Assembly (NCBI RefSeq): GCF_003149745.1
Contig: NZ_QGEG01000002.1
Span: 1 to 64,000 of the forward strand
Source: Flagellimonas aquimarina
Lineage (GTDB): Bacteria; Bacteroidota; Bacteroidia; Flavobacteriales; Flavobacteriaceae
Length of the DNA: 64,000 bases
Direction of reading: 5' to 3'
In this document: positions 16,451 through 25,159 of the stretch, piece by piece
Numbering within the stretch: position 1 is the first letter of the stretch
Layout of the letters: the number at the start of each line of letters is the position of its first letter
Notes under the pieces: generated by a model
Databases searched by the model: none
Told to the model about the DNA's origin: nothing
The model's input: only the letters and a program-made list of their open reading frames with translations
Translations under genes and position numbers: made by a program

Positions 16451-16969
16451 ATGAGTTTTGACTTACAGCCAACTCTAGAAAACGACTTGGTAAAGCTAAG
16501 ACCGTTGTCGTTAAAAGATTTTGATTCGCTTTATAAGGTTGCCTCGGATAAATTGATTTGGGAGCAACACCCAGATAAGGAGCGATATACTGTATCTGGG
16601 TTCAAAAAGTTTTTTGATGAATCCATGGCTTCTAAAGGAGCACTTGTGATAATCGACAGGCAATCAGGTAATGTGATTGGTGGTTCGCGGTTTAATTTGG
16701 TTCCCAAGTATAAAGAGGCCGTGGAAATAGGTTGGACATTTTTGTCAAGAGCTTATTGGGGAGGAACATACAATTCATTGTGCAAAAAATTAATGATGGA
16801 TTATGCATTTAAGTTTGTGGATGAGATTATTTTTTTTGTTGACAAGAACAATATTCGTTCTCAAAAAGCCGTAGAGAAATTGACCCGAGTGGACAGAAAT
16901 AGATTGACCATAGAAGAAAGTATTGAAAATCAAGGAAATGACTTGGTTTATAGGATTGCAAAGGCATAA
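16451..16969 (+). CDS. GNAT family N-acetyltransferase (RimJ/RimL type)
   Basis: The 172-residue protein resembles ribosomal-protein-type acetyltransferases: an N-terminal [21 protein letters not shown], a core [15 protein letters not shown], and [17 protein letters not shown], the typical acetyl-CoA fold end. It would transfer acetyl from acetyl-CoA to an amine. The substrate is unknown. It lies between adk and obg on the same strand with gaps of 26 and 23 bp, so the three are probably cotranscribed. Confidence 0.82.
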   Translation: MSFDLQPTLENDLVKLRPLSLKDFDSLYKVASDKLIWEQHPDKERYTVSGFKKFFDESMASKGALVIIDRQSGNVIGGSRFNLVPKYKEAVEIGWTFLSRAYWGGTYNSLCKKLMMDYAFKFVDEIIFFVDKNNIRSQKAVEKLTRVDRNRLTIEESIENQGNDLVYRIAKA

Positions 16970-16992
16970 CTTTAATTGCGAAAATTTGTACC

Positions 16993-17994
16993 ATGACAGA
17001 AGGTAATTTTGTTGATTATGTAAAGGTAAATGTAGCCTCTGGTAATGGTGGTAAGGGCTCTGTGCACCTTCATCGTGAAAAATACATTACCAAAGGCGGT
17101 CCAGATGGTGGGGATGGTGGTCGTGGTGGTCATGTAATAATTAGGGGTAACAGTAACCTTTGGACCTTGGTGACCTTTAAGTTTAAAAAGCATTTCAAAG
17201 CGGGCCATGGAGAACATGGCAGTAAAAACCGAAGTACCGGTGCAGATGGAAAGGATGTTTATATGGATGTTCCGTTAGGTACCGTGGTAAAAGATAGCGA
17301 AACCAATGAAATTCTCTTTGAGATTACTGAAAACGGAGAGGAAAAAATTGTTGCAGAAGGTGGAATGGGCGGACGTGGCAACTGGCATTTTAAGAGCTCT
17401 ACCAATCAGACCCCAAGATACGCCCAACCTGGAATTCCTGGTCAGGAAGCCCAAGTTACATTGGAATTGAAAGTTTTGGCAGATGTAGGTCTTGTTGGTT
17501 TTCCCAATGCTGGTAAATCTACGCTGCTGTCCGTAATGACCTCCGCAAAACCAAAAATTGCAGACTATGAATTCACAACCCTCAAGCCTAATCTTGGTAT
17601 TGTTGAGTATAGGGATTTTAGGAGTTTTGTAATGGCGGATATTCCAGGTATCATTGAGGGCGCAGCAGAGGGAAAAGGTTTAGGGCATTACTTTTTAAGG
17701 CATATTGAACGCAATGCAACATTACTTTTTTTAATACCTGCGGATAGTAATGACATATCAAAAGAATATGAAATTTTACTGGACGAATTAAGACGGTACA
17801 ACCCTGAACTTCTGGATAAGGAGAGATTGGTGGCGATTTCTAAATGCGATATGTTGGATGAAGAACTCATGGAAGAAATGAGAGTTGAATTGGACAAAGA
17901 TTTAAAAAATGTACAGTATCGGTTTATTTCATCAGTTGCTCAGCAAGGTATTCAAGAGTTAAAGGATGACCTTTGGAAGTTGTTGAACGAATAA
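16993..17994 (+). CDS. obg: Obg/CgtA GTPase
   Basis: Obg is an essential GTPase that binds the large ribosomal subunit and links growth to stress. The 333-residue protein has the glycine-rich N-terminal Obg fold ([18 protein letters not shown], then [10 protein letters not shown]), followed by a GTPase domain: G1 [10 protein letters not shown]3 DIPGIIEG, and a G4 that reads SKCD instead of NKxD. It lacks a long C-terminal extension, as in many Bacteroidota. A 7-bp hairpin (GAATAAC...GTTATTC, 17989-18006) spans the stop codon but has no T-run. Confidence 0.96.
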   Translation: MTEGNFVDYVKVNVASGNGGKGSVHLHREKYITKGGPDGGDGGRGGHVIIRGNSNLWTLVTFKFKKHFKAGHGEHGSKNRSTGADGKDVYMDVPLGTVVKDSETNEILFEITENGEEKIVAEGGMGGRGNWHFKSSTNQTPRYAQPGIPGQEAQVTLELKVLADVGLVGFPNAGKSTLLSVMTSAKPKIADYEFTTLKPNLGIVEYRDFRSFVMADIPGIIEGAAEGKGLGHYFLRHIERNATLLFLIPADSNDISKEYEILLDELRRYNPELLDKERLVAISKCDMLDEELMEEMRVELDKDLKNVQYRFISSVAQQGIQELKDDLWKLLNE

Positions 17995-18056
17995 CACTGG
18001 TTATTCTCCTTCTGAAACCAAATATTGATTAATTTTAAAGGTATTCCCAATAACTA

Positions 18057-18581
18057 ATGCGATACCTTTTCTTCATACTGTTGTTGTTCTCGCTGTTATC
18101 CTGTAGTGGAGTTCGGGTTAATTATGACTACGATAAGGGCACAAATTTCTCTAATTACACCAGCTACAACTATTTTTCAGATATTGAATCTGGCTTAAGT
18201 CAACTGGATGAAAAAAGATTGATGAATGCTCTTGATTCAACCCTACAATCGAAAGGCTATCTTTTAGCTGAGGAACCTGATTTTTTTATCAACATACTTA
18301 GTAATGAATACAGAAGCAGTCCAAACAACGCTGTAGGAGTTGGTATTGGAGGAACAGGCAGAAATGTAGGTGGGGGAGTTTCTGTGGGATTGCCTTTAGG
18401 TAACTCGGGTATTCAGCGGCGAATTCAGTTCGATTTTGTAGATGCAGAGAAAGATCAGTTATTTTGGCAGGCTTCAAGCGAAAGTGGTTTTAGAGAAAAT
18501 GCTTCTCCCAGTGTAAGAGAGGAAAGATTAAGAGCTGTCATAAAAAAAGTGTTTGCCAAATTTCCGCCAGAACAGAGGTAA
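18057..18581 (+). CDS. DUF4136 lipoprotein
   Basis: The 174-residue protein has a short signal peptide with the lipobox LLSC and so is probably an outer-membrane lipoprotein. VRVNYDYDKGTNFSNYTSYN and the C-terminal ERLRAVIKKVFAKFPP are typical of DUF4136 proteins, whose function is not known. It lies 62 bp after obg; a separate promoter is not evident. Confidence 0.85.
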   Translation: MRYLFFILLLFSLLSCSGVRVNYDYDKGTNFSNYTSYNYFSDIESGLSQLDEKRLMNALDSTLQSKGYLLAEEPDFFINILSNEYRSSPNNAVGVGIGGTGRNVGGGVSVGLPLGNSGIQRRIQFDFVDAEKDQLFWQASSESGFRENASPSVREERLRAVIKKVFAKFPPEQR

Positions 18582-18743
18582 CATCCGTTGCCCAAAGCTT
18601 ATCCACCGTTTATCATATTTCGTTTTCCTAGGTATATGTTCCAACCTATTTTTGATTGAAAAAAATGTAACAAATACTTTCTAAAAGAGTCTTATTTAGA
18701 AGATTAGCTTCAATTTTCAATCAAAAACTATTAATTCACACTT

Positions 18744-20774
18744 ATGAAAACAACATTCAATTTTAAAACGGCCTGTGGTATTGCCTTGTTTTTACTATTG
18801 GGGACTACCTCACATGCCCAAGAAAAAACTGTTCCTGGAAATCCAAGTTTGGTGAGCTCAGATGACGAATTGATTTCCCTGGCATCTTTAGATGAAGGAG
18901 ATTATAGATACACAGTGGAAGACTACTTTGCAAACCCAAAGGCTTTTACTTTTAGGTTTTCACCCGATGGGAAATACTTGTCATACAGAGAAAGTAATGA
19001 AGAAGGTAAAAGGCATATCTACGTAAAAAACCTTGAGACCAATGAAATAAAAAGAGCGATTGAGGAAAAAGATGAACTTGTTAGAATTTATGGATGGGTA
19101 AATAATGAAAGATTGTTCTATTCCATGGATAAAGGTGGTGATGAAAATTACCATATTTACGCAGTGGACTTAGACGGTGGAAATCAAAAAGATCTTACTC
19201 CTTTTGATGGAGTAAGGGCTCAGTTCACAGAACTGCTCAAAGAAGATAAGGACCATATTATTGTGACCTTGAACAAAAACAATCCACAAGTTTTTGAGCC
19301 TTACAAAGTAAACCTTAATACAGGGCAATTAACACAACTGTACTCTAACGAAGATGCGGCGAACCCAATTGCTGGTTATAATTTTGATAAAGATGGTAAC
19401 CTTAAAGCGTTTGCCAAAATACGTGATGGTGTTGAGCAAGACATCTATTATGAAGATGGAAATGGAGGTTATAGGGTCATAAAAAAACTAAACTGGAAAG
19501 ATTCCTTCAATATTCTTGATTTTAACTACACCTCGGACAACCCTCATGATGCCTATGTCATCTCCAATTTAAACAGTGATAAGGCAGAGATCGTGCTGTA
19601 CGATTTAATGGCAGATAAGGTGATTGAACAGGTCTTCATCAATGATCAGTATGATGTTCAGAATATGGGGCTTTCAAGAAAAAGAAATTATGAAATAGAT
19701 TATTTCTCTTATGAAGGGGAGAAGAGCATTGTTGTGCCTATTAGCGATGCTTATAAAAAATTGGACAATAAAATTAAGGAAGAACTTCCAGGGAAACAAT
19801 ACAGTGTTTTGGATAGCACGGACGATGAGAACCTCTATATGGTTTATGTAGATAGTGATCGTTTGTACGGAGTGTACTATGCGTACAATGTTCAGAAAAA
19901 TGAACTTATGGAGCTTTACAATACCATGCCTCAGCTTAAGGAGGAAGATATGTCAGAAATGCGACCTATTACCTTTAAAAGTAGAGACGGCATAACATTG
20001 CATGGGTATATTACCTTGCCAAAAGCAGCGTTGGCAGGAGAAAAAGTCCCGGTGATCGTAAATCCTCATGGAGGCCCGCAAGGAATACGTGATTCATGGG
20101 GCTTTAATTCAGAGGCGCAATTGTTTGCCAGTCGAGGGTATGCAACACTCCAGGTAAACTTTAGAATCTCTGGGGGCTATGGAAGAGAATTTTTGGAATC
20201 TGGATTTAAACAGATTGGTAGAAAGGCCATGGATGATGTAGAGGATGGTCTACAGTATGTTATTGACCAAGGTTGGGTAGATGCAGATAAGGCTGCAATA
20301 TATGGAGGAAGTCATGGCGGATATGCTGTTTTGAGAGGTTTGACCAAAACACCCGATTTATATGCTTGCGGAGTGGATTATGTAGGAGTTTCCAATCTTT
20401 TCACTTTTATGAAGACCATACCCCCTTATTGGAAACCTTATTTAAAGATTATCAAGGAAATCTGGTATGATGAGGATGTGGCAGAAGAGAAAGCAATTAT
20501 GGAAGAAGTCTCACCCGTCTATCAAATAGATAAAATCAAAAAACCATTGTTTGTAGTGCAAGGTGCCAATGACCCAAGAGTAAATATAGATGAGTCTGAT
20601 CAGATTGTAAGCGCGCTAAGGGGGAAAGGTTACGATGTGCCCTACATGGTCAAATATGACGAAGGACATGGATTTGGTAAAGAAGAAAACAGAATTCAAC
20701 TTTATAAGGCCATGATGGGGTTTTATTCCAAGCATTTAGGAAAGCAAGAAATACCAACACCTTTAAAAGACTAG
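18744..20774 (+). CDS. secreted S9 family peptidase (prolyl oligopeptidase type)
   Basis: The 676-residue protein has an N-terminal signal peptide (cleavage near SHAQ), a beta-propeller-like region to about residue 400, and a C-terminal alpha/beta hydrolase. The catalytic serine is Ser523 in GGSHGGY. The acid is likely Asp in GANDPRVN and the base His in DEGHGFG. Such serine peptidases cut oligopeptides, often at proline, in the periplasm. The gene stands alone, with a strong terminator 20 bp downstream. Confidence 0.92.
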   Translation: MKTTFNFKTACGIALFLLLGTTSHAQEKTVPGNPSLVSSDDELISLASLDEGDYRYTVEDYFANPKAFTFRFSPDGKYLSYRESNEEGKRHIYVKNLETNEIKRAIEEKDELVRIYGWVNNERLFYSMDKGGDENYHIYAVDLDGGNQKDLTPFDGVRAQFTELLKEDKDHIIVTLNKNNPQVFEPYKVNLNTGQLTQLYSNEDAANPIAGYNFDKDGNLKAFAKIRDGVEQDIYYEDGNGGYRVIKKLNWKDSFNILDFNYTSDNPHDAYVISNLNSDKAEIVLYDLMADKVIEQVFINDQYDVQNMGLSRKRNYEIDYFSYEGEKSIVVPISDAYKKLDNKIKEELPGKQYSVLDSTDDENLYMVYVDSDRLYGVYYAYNVQKNELMELYNTMPQLKEEDMSEMRPITFKSRDGITLHGYITLPKAALAGEKVPVIVNPHGGPQGIRDSWGFNSEAQLFASRGYATLQVNFRISGGYGREFLESGFKQIGRKAMDDVEDGLQYVIDQGWVDADKAAIYGGSHGGYAVLRGLTKTPDLYACGVDYVGVSNLFTFMKTIPPYWKPYLKIIKEIWYDEDVAEEKAIMEEVSPVYQIDKIKKPLFVVQGANDPRVNIDESDQIVSALRGKGYDVPYMVKYDEGHGFGKEENRIQLYKAMMGFYSKHLGKQEIPTPLKD

Positions 20775-20797
20775 ATATAATATTTGTATTTGAGGTA

Positions 20798-20826
20798 AAA
20801 AGGAGCTTAAAAAGCTCCTTTTTTTA
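20798..20826 (+). terminator. rho-independent terminator after the S9 peptidase
   Basis: AAAAGGAGCTT (20798-20808) pairs with AAGCTCCTTTT (20812-20822) over a 3-nt loop, and a T-run follows. Confidence 0.93.
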
Positions 20827-21029
20827 TGGTCTAAAACTTAAAATACCGTTCACGCTTTCAATTTTACCACTGGTCATAATCCACTTCTTTCCAACAGACT
20901 TGTTGGGTATTTTAGCTGTGTAAACAATTACAATCCAAGAACATGATAGCGTTAGCAAAATTAATTATCACTTTATTAGTCAACATTTTTATCTAATCAA
21001 CCAATAGGTTTAATCTTTAATATACAACA

Positions 21030-21233
21030 ATGAAAAAATTAGACACTTCACAAAAGATAGTACTGATTTCAGGAATAATAGGATCGGTTATTGGGATTTA
21101 TGGAAAGTTCGCAGGTTGGGAATATGACGATTATTTCATATTCTTTTACACAGGGGTATCACTTACATGGGTTGCTTTTCTGAAAACGGACAGAAGGTGC
21201 CTCAAAATCTTCAAAAAGCAAAGCCAGGCATAA
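21030..21233 (+). CDS. small membrane protein of unknown function
   Basis: The 67-residue protein has two hydrophobic helices (IVLISGIIGSVIGIYGKF and YFIFFYTGVSLTWVAFL) and a basic C-terminus. No family is recognised. It is followed by another small membrane protein and a LytS/LytTR two-component system on the same strand, so it could be an accessory of that system. Confidence 0.6.
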   Translation: MKKLDTSQKIVLISGIIGSVIGIYGKFAGWEYDDYFIFFYTGVSLTWVAFLKTDRRCLKIFKKQSQA

Positions 21234-21268
21234 GTTGTTAAAGTACGTCTAATGGCAAACTTTTGATA

Positions 21269-21601
21269 ATGAAAGGAAATAAAAAAATTTCAGAGTTAAT
21301 TGCTGCAATGTGTTTCATGATCCTTGGTTACGTGCAACTATATCGTCCTAATGGTTTTTTTGATGCAATACCTCATTTCATGATTGCTCTTGGACTGGTT
21401 TATGCCTTATTTGATAGTTCTCAGGTTTATGGTGTAAATATGATTAGTAAAACAGCTAAGAAAATGGTTTTAGGCCCATATGCAAAGAGAACTTCCAAGT
21501 ATAACTCTTTTAAAACCACAATGCTCACCGTACTTTTTGTTACAATTTTATTGACCCTTGGTTTTGGTATGGGCAGTGCGGCCCATCACTTTTTTAGATA
21601 G
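21269..21601 (+). CDS. small membrane protein, possibly linked to the LytS/LytTR system
   Basis: The start is ATG 21269; a TTG two codons upstream is less likely. The 110-residue protein has three hydrophobic stretches: LIAAMCFMILGYVQLY, FMIALGLVYALF and FKTTMLTVLFVTILLTLGFGMG. It ends with HHFFR. No family is recognised. It lies 49 bp upstream of the histidine kinase start on the same strand. Confidence 0.6.
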   Translation: MKGNKKISELIAAMCFMILGYVQLYRPNGFFDAIPHFMIALGLVYALFDSSQVYGVNMISKTAKKMVLGPYAKRTSKYNSFKTTMLTVLFVTILLTLGFGMGSAAHHFFR

Positions 21602-21621
21602 ACAGCAAAATTGCAAAGAAC

Positions 21622-21629
21622 TATATTTG
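21622..21629 (+). promoter_or_regulatory. possible -7 box (TATATTTG) before the LytS-type kinase
   Basis: This fits TAnnTTTG, 21 bp before the kinase ATG at 21651. There is no good -33 element, so a separate kinase promoter is tentative. Confidence 0.4.
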
Positions 21630-21650
21630 AAACATTATTGATTGCTAAAA

Positions 21651-22709
21651 ATGAAATTGACCAATAAAAAAAGTAAATACACTTTTTGGATACTTCAAAT
21701 TCTAGGATGGGGGTTTATCAATATGCTTTCCCTTTTTGTTCTTAAGAAGATAAGTGCGGAACTGATAATTTATTCAATTATAGTTGGAATGTTTATTGGT
21801 ATTTCAACTACCTCAATACTCCGCTGGTATCTCAAAAGAAATATTCAGTTTGATGCCTTTGGCTTTAAGGAATTCCTAAAAATCATGGTGTCCTTTCTTG
21901 TAACTGCAATACTGTTTGGAGCAATGAATTACGGTTTTGGGTATATCTACGCAAAATATGGCCCTGAATTAACTGATGTTGAAATACAGATGTTCAATAA
22001 TTACGATAAAATTTGGATTCAAGTGTTGAATTCACTTTTTATAGTTGGAGCGTGGACCACTACGTATCTGGTGGTAAAACTTCTCTTAAAGCTGAACAAA
22101 GATAGAATTGAACGTCTGGAACTCAACACCAATCTTAAACAAGCACAGCTTAACACCTTGAAAGGTCAAATTAATCCGCACTTTATGTTCAATAGCCTCA
22201 ATAATATAAGAGGCTTAATGTTGGAAGATGTAGATAAGTCCAGAGAAATGCTTACAAAATTATCTGAGATTCTGAGATATTCCCTTACTAAGAATAACAT
22301 AAATGCCATAACAGTGCAGGAAGAATTGGAGATGGTGCGCAATTACATAGATCTTTCAAAAATCCAATTGGAAGATCGATTGGAATTTGTTGAAGAAATA
22401 GATGATGATACGCTAACATTAAATATTCCGCCCATGGTTGTACAACTATTAGTGGAAAATGCTACAAAACACGGAATTTCAAACTTAAAACAGGGGGGAA
22501 GAATTGTTTTGAGCATAAAACGAGAGGGAGAACTATTGGTAATTCAAGTAAGAAACACTGGAAAACTTCAAATAGGCAAAAATACGACCCAGCTGGGGCT
22601 AAAAAACATTCGACAAAGACTAAAATTACTATATGCGGACAAAGCTTCATTTAGTTTGAAAGAAGTATCGAGCGAAGTTGTGGCGCATATAAAAATTCCT
22701 CTAGCATGA
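21651..22709 (+). CDS. LytS/YehU-type sensor histidine kinase
   Basis: This 352-residue membrane kinase starts at ATG 21651 (a TTG at 21642 is less likely). The N-terminal half has four membrane helices. A linker helix leads to the histidine kinase domain with the phosphoacceptor His in QINPHFMFNSLNNIRGLM. The ATP-binding part includes PPMVVQLLVENATKHGI and TTQLGLKNIRQRL. It should phosphorylate the response regulator encoded immediately downstream, with which it overlaps by 4 bp (ATGA). The external signal is unknown. Confidence 0.92.
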   Translation: MKLTNKKSKYTFWILQILGWGFINMLSLFVLKKISAELIIYSIIVGMFIGISTTSILRWYLKRNIQFDAFGFKEFLKIMVSFLVTAILFGAMNYGFGYIYAKYGPELTDVEIQMFNNYDKIWIQVLNSLFIVGAWTTTYLVVKLLLKLNKDRIERLELNTNLKQAQLNTLKGQINPHFMFNSLNNIRGLMLEDVDKSREMLTKLSEILRYSLTKNNINAITVQEELEMVRNYIDLSKIQLEDRLEFVEEIDDDTLTLNIPPMVVQLLVENATKHGISNLKQGGRIVLSIKREGELLVIQVRNTGKLQIGKNTTQLGLKNIRQRLKLLYADKASFSLKEVSSEVVAHIKIPLA

Positions 22710-23431
22710 AGATTAAAGCTGTAATTGTTGAGGATTCTAGATTAGCTCGAAACGAATTAAAGGAGCTTATCAAAAAACATGAAGAAATCGAGCTCATTGG
22801 GGAAGCGGAAAATGTAGATAAAGGATTTGAGCTCATACAAAAAGAAAACCCCGACTTACTTTTTTTAGATATAAATATGCCAGAAAAAGATGGTTTTGAA
22901 CTCCTTGAAATGTTAGATGAGGTGCCAATGACCGTTTTTACCACCGCTTTTGATGAATATGCCATTAAGTCTTTTGAGTATAATGCATTGGATTATTTAC
23001 TAAAGCCAATAAACGAAAAGCGTTTTACAATGGCCCTGGAAAAAGTAAAGGCGCAATTGAGCAGTAATACTGAAGAGACCGAAGCTACACAGAGGCTAAC
23101 AGAAAACAGTCAAATATTTATTAAAGATGGGGAATCTTGTTGGTTGGTAAAAGTTGGAAGTATTTCTCATTTTGAAATTGTGGGGAACTATACGCGTGTA
23201 TTTTTTGAAGAGAAAAAGCCACTATTATACAAGTCCCTTAATCAAGTGGAGGAAAAACTGCCCTTACAATCTTTTTTTAGGGCAAATAGACAACAAATTG
23301 TTAACACCAATTTTATAGAAAACGTAGTGCCATGGTTTAATGGCAAACTAAAGCTTAAAATGAAAAATGGTGAGGAAATTGAGGTGTCTAGAAGACAGTC
23401 GTATATTTTTAAAGACAAGATGAGCTTATAA
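22706..23431 (+). CDS. LytTR family response regulator
   Basis: The 241-residue protein has an N-terminal receiver domain with the phosphoacceptor Asp55 in LLFLDINMPEKDG, and KP in LLKPINEKRF. A C-terminal LytTR DNA-binding domain follows from about residue 140 (IFIKDGESCWLVKVGSISHF, FFRANRQQIVN, MKNGEEIEVSRRQS). It binds direct repeats in target promoters. It is cotranscribed and translationally coupled with the LytS-type kinase, and a strong terminator follows. Confidence 0.95.
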   Translation: MKIKAVIVEDSRLARNELKELIKKHEEIELIGEAENVDKGFELIQKENPDLLFLDINMPEKDGFELLEMLDEVPMTVFTTAFDEYAIKSFEYNALDYLLKPINEKRFTMALEKVKAQLSSNTEETEATQRLTENSQIFIKDGESCWLVKVGSISHFEIVGNYTRVFFEEKKPLLYKSLNQVEEKLPLQSFFRANRQQIVNTNFIENVVPWFNGKLKLKMKNGEEIEVSRRQSYIFKDKMSL

Positions 23432-23451
23432 TCAAAAAACGAGCATTATTT

Positions 23452-23484
23452 AAAAAGCCCTCCTATTTATAAGAGGGCTTTTTT
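23452..23484. terminator. bidirectional terminator between the LytTR regulator and doxX
   Basis: AAAAAGCCCTC (23452-23462) pairs with GAGGGCTTTTT (23473-23483), with a T-run on the plus side and an A-run on the other. It serves the convergent DoxX gene also. Confidence 0.93.
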
Positions 23485-23492
23485 GTTTGAGT

Positions 23493-23867
23493 TTAAGCTC
23501 GTAGGATATCTTTATACCTATCCTTGTAGCCTAGAAGGACAACTATATTTAAAATAATCAATGCCAATGCCCCGCCAATATCAGCAGGTGCTAAAGTGGC
23601 ATGAAACAAAACGGCGTTTACAGATACACTCATTAGAATAAGTGCCATTAGAGCGCCATATTTGTTTAGTATAAATGCTAGTCCCGCCAATATCTCTATA
23701 ACACCAACAATTTTTAAGGTGTGGGTTGAAGACAGTGCACCAAAATAGTTCATTGCCGCTTCGGGCATTTCTCCAAATGGGATAAAACCAAAGAATTTGT
23801 TTAAGCCAAATACTAGGACAAATAGCCCAAGAAGAATACGTGCGACTAGAAAAACTTTTGAATTCAT
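23493..23867 (-). CDS. DoxX family membrane protein
   Basis: The 124-residue protein has four membrane helices with the typical start VARILLGLFVLVFGLNKFFGF and a central HTLKIVGVIEILAGLAFILNKYGA. DoxX-like proteins sit in the cytoplasmic membrane and have been tied to thiosulfate or quinone redox and oxidative stress, but their role in flavobacteria is not settled. It is a single gene with a convergent neighbour. Confidence 0.85.
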   Translation of the reverse strand: MNSKVFLVARILLGLFVLVFGLNKFFGFIPFGEMPEAAMNYFGALSSTHTLKIVGVIEILAGLAFILNKYGALMALILMSVSVNAVLFHATLAPADIGGALALIILNIVVLLGYKDRYKDILRA

Positions 23868-23963
23868 GTGAGTTAATTTATTGGTTAAGCAATAAAATTA
23901 ACCAAAAATTACGAATTCAATAATTTATTAGGTAAACTGCTTAGTTTTTTAAAATGTTTTGGT

Positions 23964-24749
23964 TCAAAAAGATTTTAGTAGCCCACCGTCAATAGGAATA
24001 TTGGTACCCGTAATATAGGCTGACTGTTGAGACGCTAGGAAAGCCACTAAAAAACCATATTCCTCTGGTCTTCCAATACGTTTCATGGGCACTTGCGCTT
24101 CCATGCTCAAACGAACCTCTCCAGGTGTTATTCCCATTTTTTCTGCTTTGGTGACATTAAGTTGCGCAATTCTGTCCGTATCAAAGTAACCAGTAAGAAC
24201 ATTGTTTACGGTAATTCCATCTTTGGCAACATCAAAAGCGAGACTTTTTGCCCAGGTTACCACTGCCGCTCTTATAGAATTGGATAGTGCCAAATAATTA
24301 AGAGGCTCTTTAACGGAAATGGAAGCTACATTTATGATTCTGCCCCATTTCTTTTTCTGCATGCCTTTGAGTGCAAGCTCGGTTGTTAAAACAACGGACT
24401 TAAAAAGAAAATCGAACGCCTTTTGATAGTCCTCCACTTTTTTTTCCAATGCACCTCCTGCTTGGGGACCTTGGGTATTGTTCACTAAAATATCAATGGT
24501 ATTTTGTTCAAAAAACGTGGTAATGGCTTTTTTAAAAGCCTCAAAGTTTGAAAAGTCAACAACCAAATATTGATGCTTTTGCCCTTGATCTAATGAAAGT
24601 TCCGAAACAATGGCTTTCATATTGGTTTCGTTTCTTGCCATGAGAGTTACATTGGCCCCGCTGCTGGCCAATTGCCTTGCAATAGCTTCACCAATACCTT
24701 TACTGCTGCCGCCAACCAATGCATTTTTACCTAATAAGGATATATTCAT
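23964..24749 (-). CDS. atypical short-chain dehydrogenase/reductase family protein
   Basis: The 261-residue protein has the Rossmann glycine motif GGSSKGIG (residues 13-20) and the NNTQG strand. Ser143 is present, but the usual YxxxK is replaced by YLALSNS (152-158), so the catalytic lysine is missing at the expected position. The C-terminal GTNIPIDGGL is typical of SDR proteins. Redox activity is thus uncertain; it may use another residue or be a binding protein. It starts 2 bp after the cupin gene, so they form one operon. Confidence 0.82.
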   Translation of the reverse strand: MNISLLGKNALVGGSSKGIGEAIARQLASSGANVTLMARNETNMKAIVSELSLDQGQKHQYLVVDFSNFEAFKKAITTFFEQNTIDILVNNTQGPQAGGALEKKVEDYQKAFDFLFKSVVLTTELALKGMQKKKWGRIINVASISVKEPLNYLALSNSIRAAVVTWAKSLAFDVAKDGITVNNVLTGYFDTDRIAQLNVTKAEKMGITPGEVRLSMEAQVPMKRIGRPEEYGFLVAFLASQQSAYITGTNIPIDGGLLKSF

Positions 24750-24751
24750 AA

Positions 24752-25063
24752 CTATTTGTATTCTTCTCTCGCGGGGCTAAAAACATCCATCAATTTGCAA
24801 GGGGTCAAAGCTTTTCCGCCATGCGGTACATTAGAAGGGATTACTACTACATCCCCCGAATGATAGACGTCCGTTTTTCCACCAACAGTAAATTCAAAAT
24901 CACCTGCTAAAACATGCATAATTTGCTCATGCACATGATTGTGTTGAGGTACTTTGGCGTCTTTTTCAACATCCCAAAAAACCCAGGTCATGGTTTCTCC
25001 GTGAACCATTTTTCCATGATAGCCCGGCATGATTTCTTTGGATTGAATTTCTGATAAGTTCAT
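24752..25063 (-). CDS. cupin domain protein
   Basis: The 103-residue protein is a single beta-barrel. The metal-binding motifs are HNHVHEQIMHVLAG (His, His, Glu) and PSNVPHGGKAL. Such small cupins may be enzymes (dioxygenase, isomerase) or sensors. It heads a two-gene operon with the SDR protein. The divergent neighbour is a Mpl-type ligase. Confidence 0.85.
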   Translation of the reverse strand: MNLSEIQSKEIMPGYHGKMVHGETMTWVFWDVEKDAKVPQHNHVHEQIMHVLAGDFEFTVGGKTDVYHSGDVVVIPSNVPHGGKALTPCKLMDVFSPAREEYK

Positions 25064-25112
25064 TACATCTAATTTTGGTCTAAGATAAAGATTAATAAGA
25101 TCAAAGGTTTGT

Positions 25113-25142
25113 TTGTATTGGCTATGTCAATGTCTATTTTTG
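25113..25142 (+). promoter_or_regulatory. promoter of the Mpl-type ligase (TTG-N19-TATTTTTG)
   Basis: TTG at 25113-25115 and TATTTTTG at 25135-25142 are separated by 19 bp. The ATG follows at 25160, giving a short leader. Confidence 0.75.
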
Positions 25143-25159
25143 ACTTTTAAACTGTTTAA

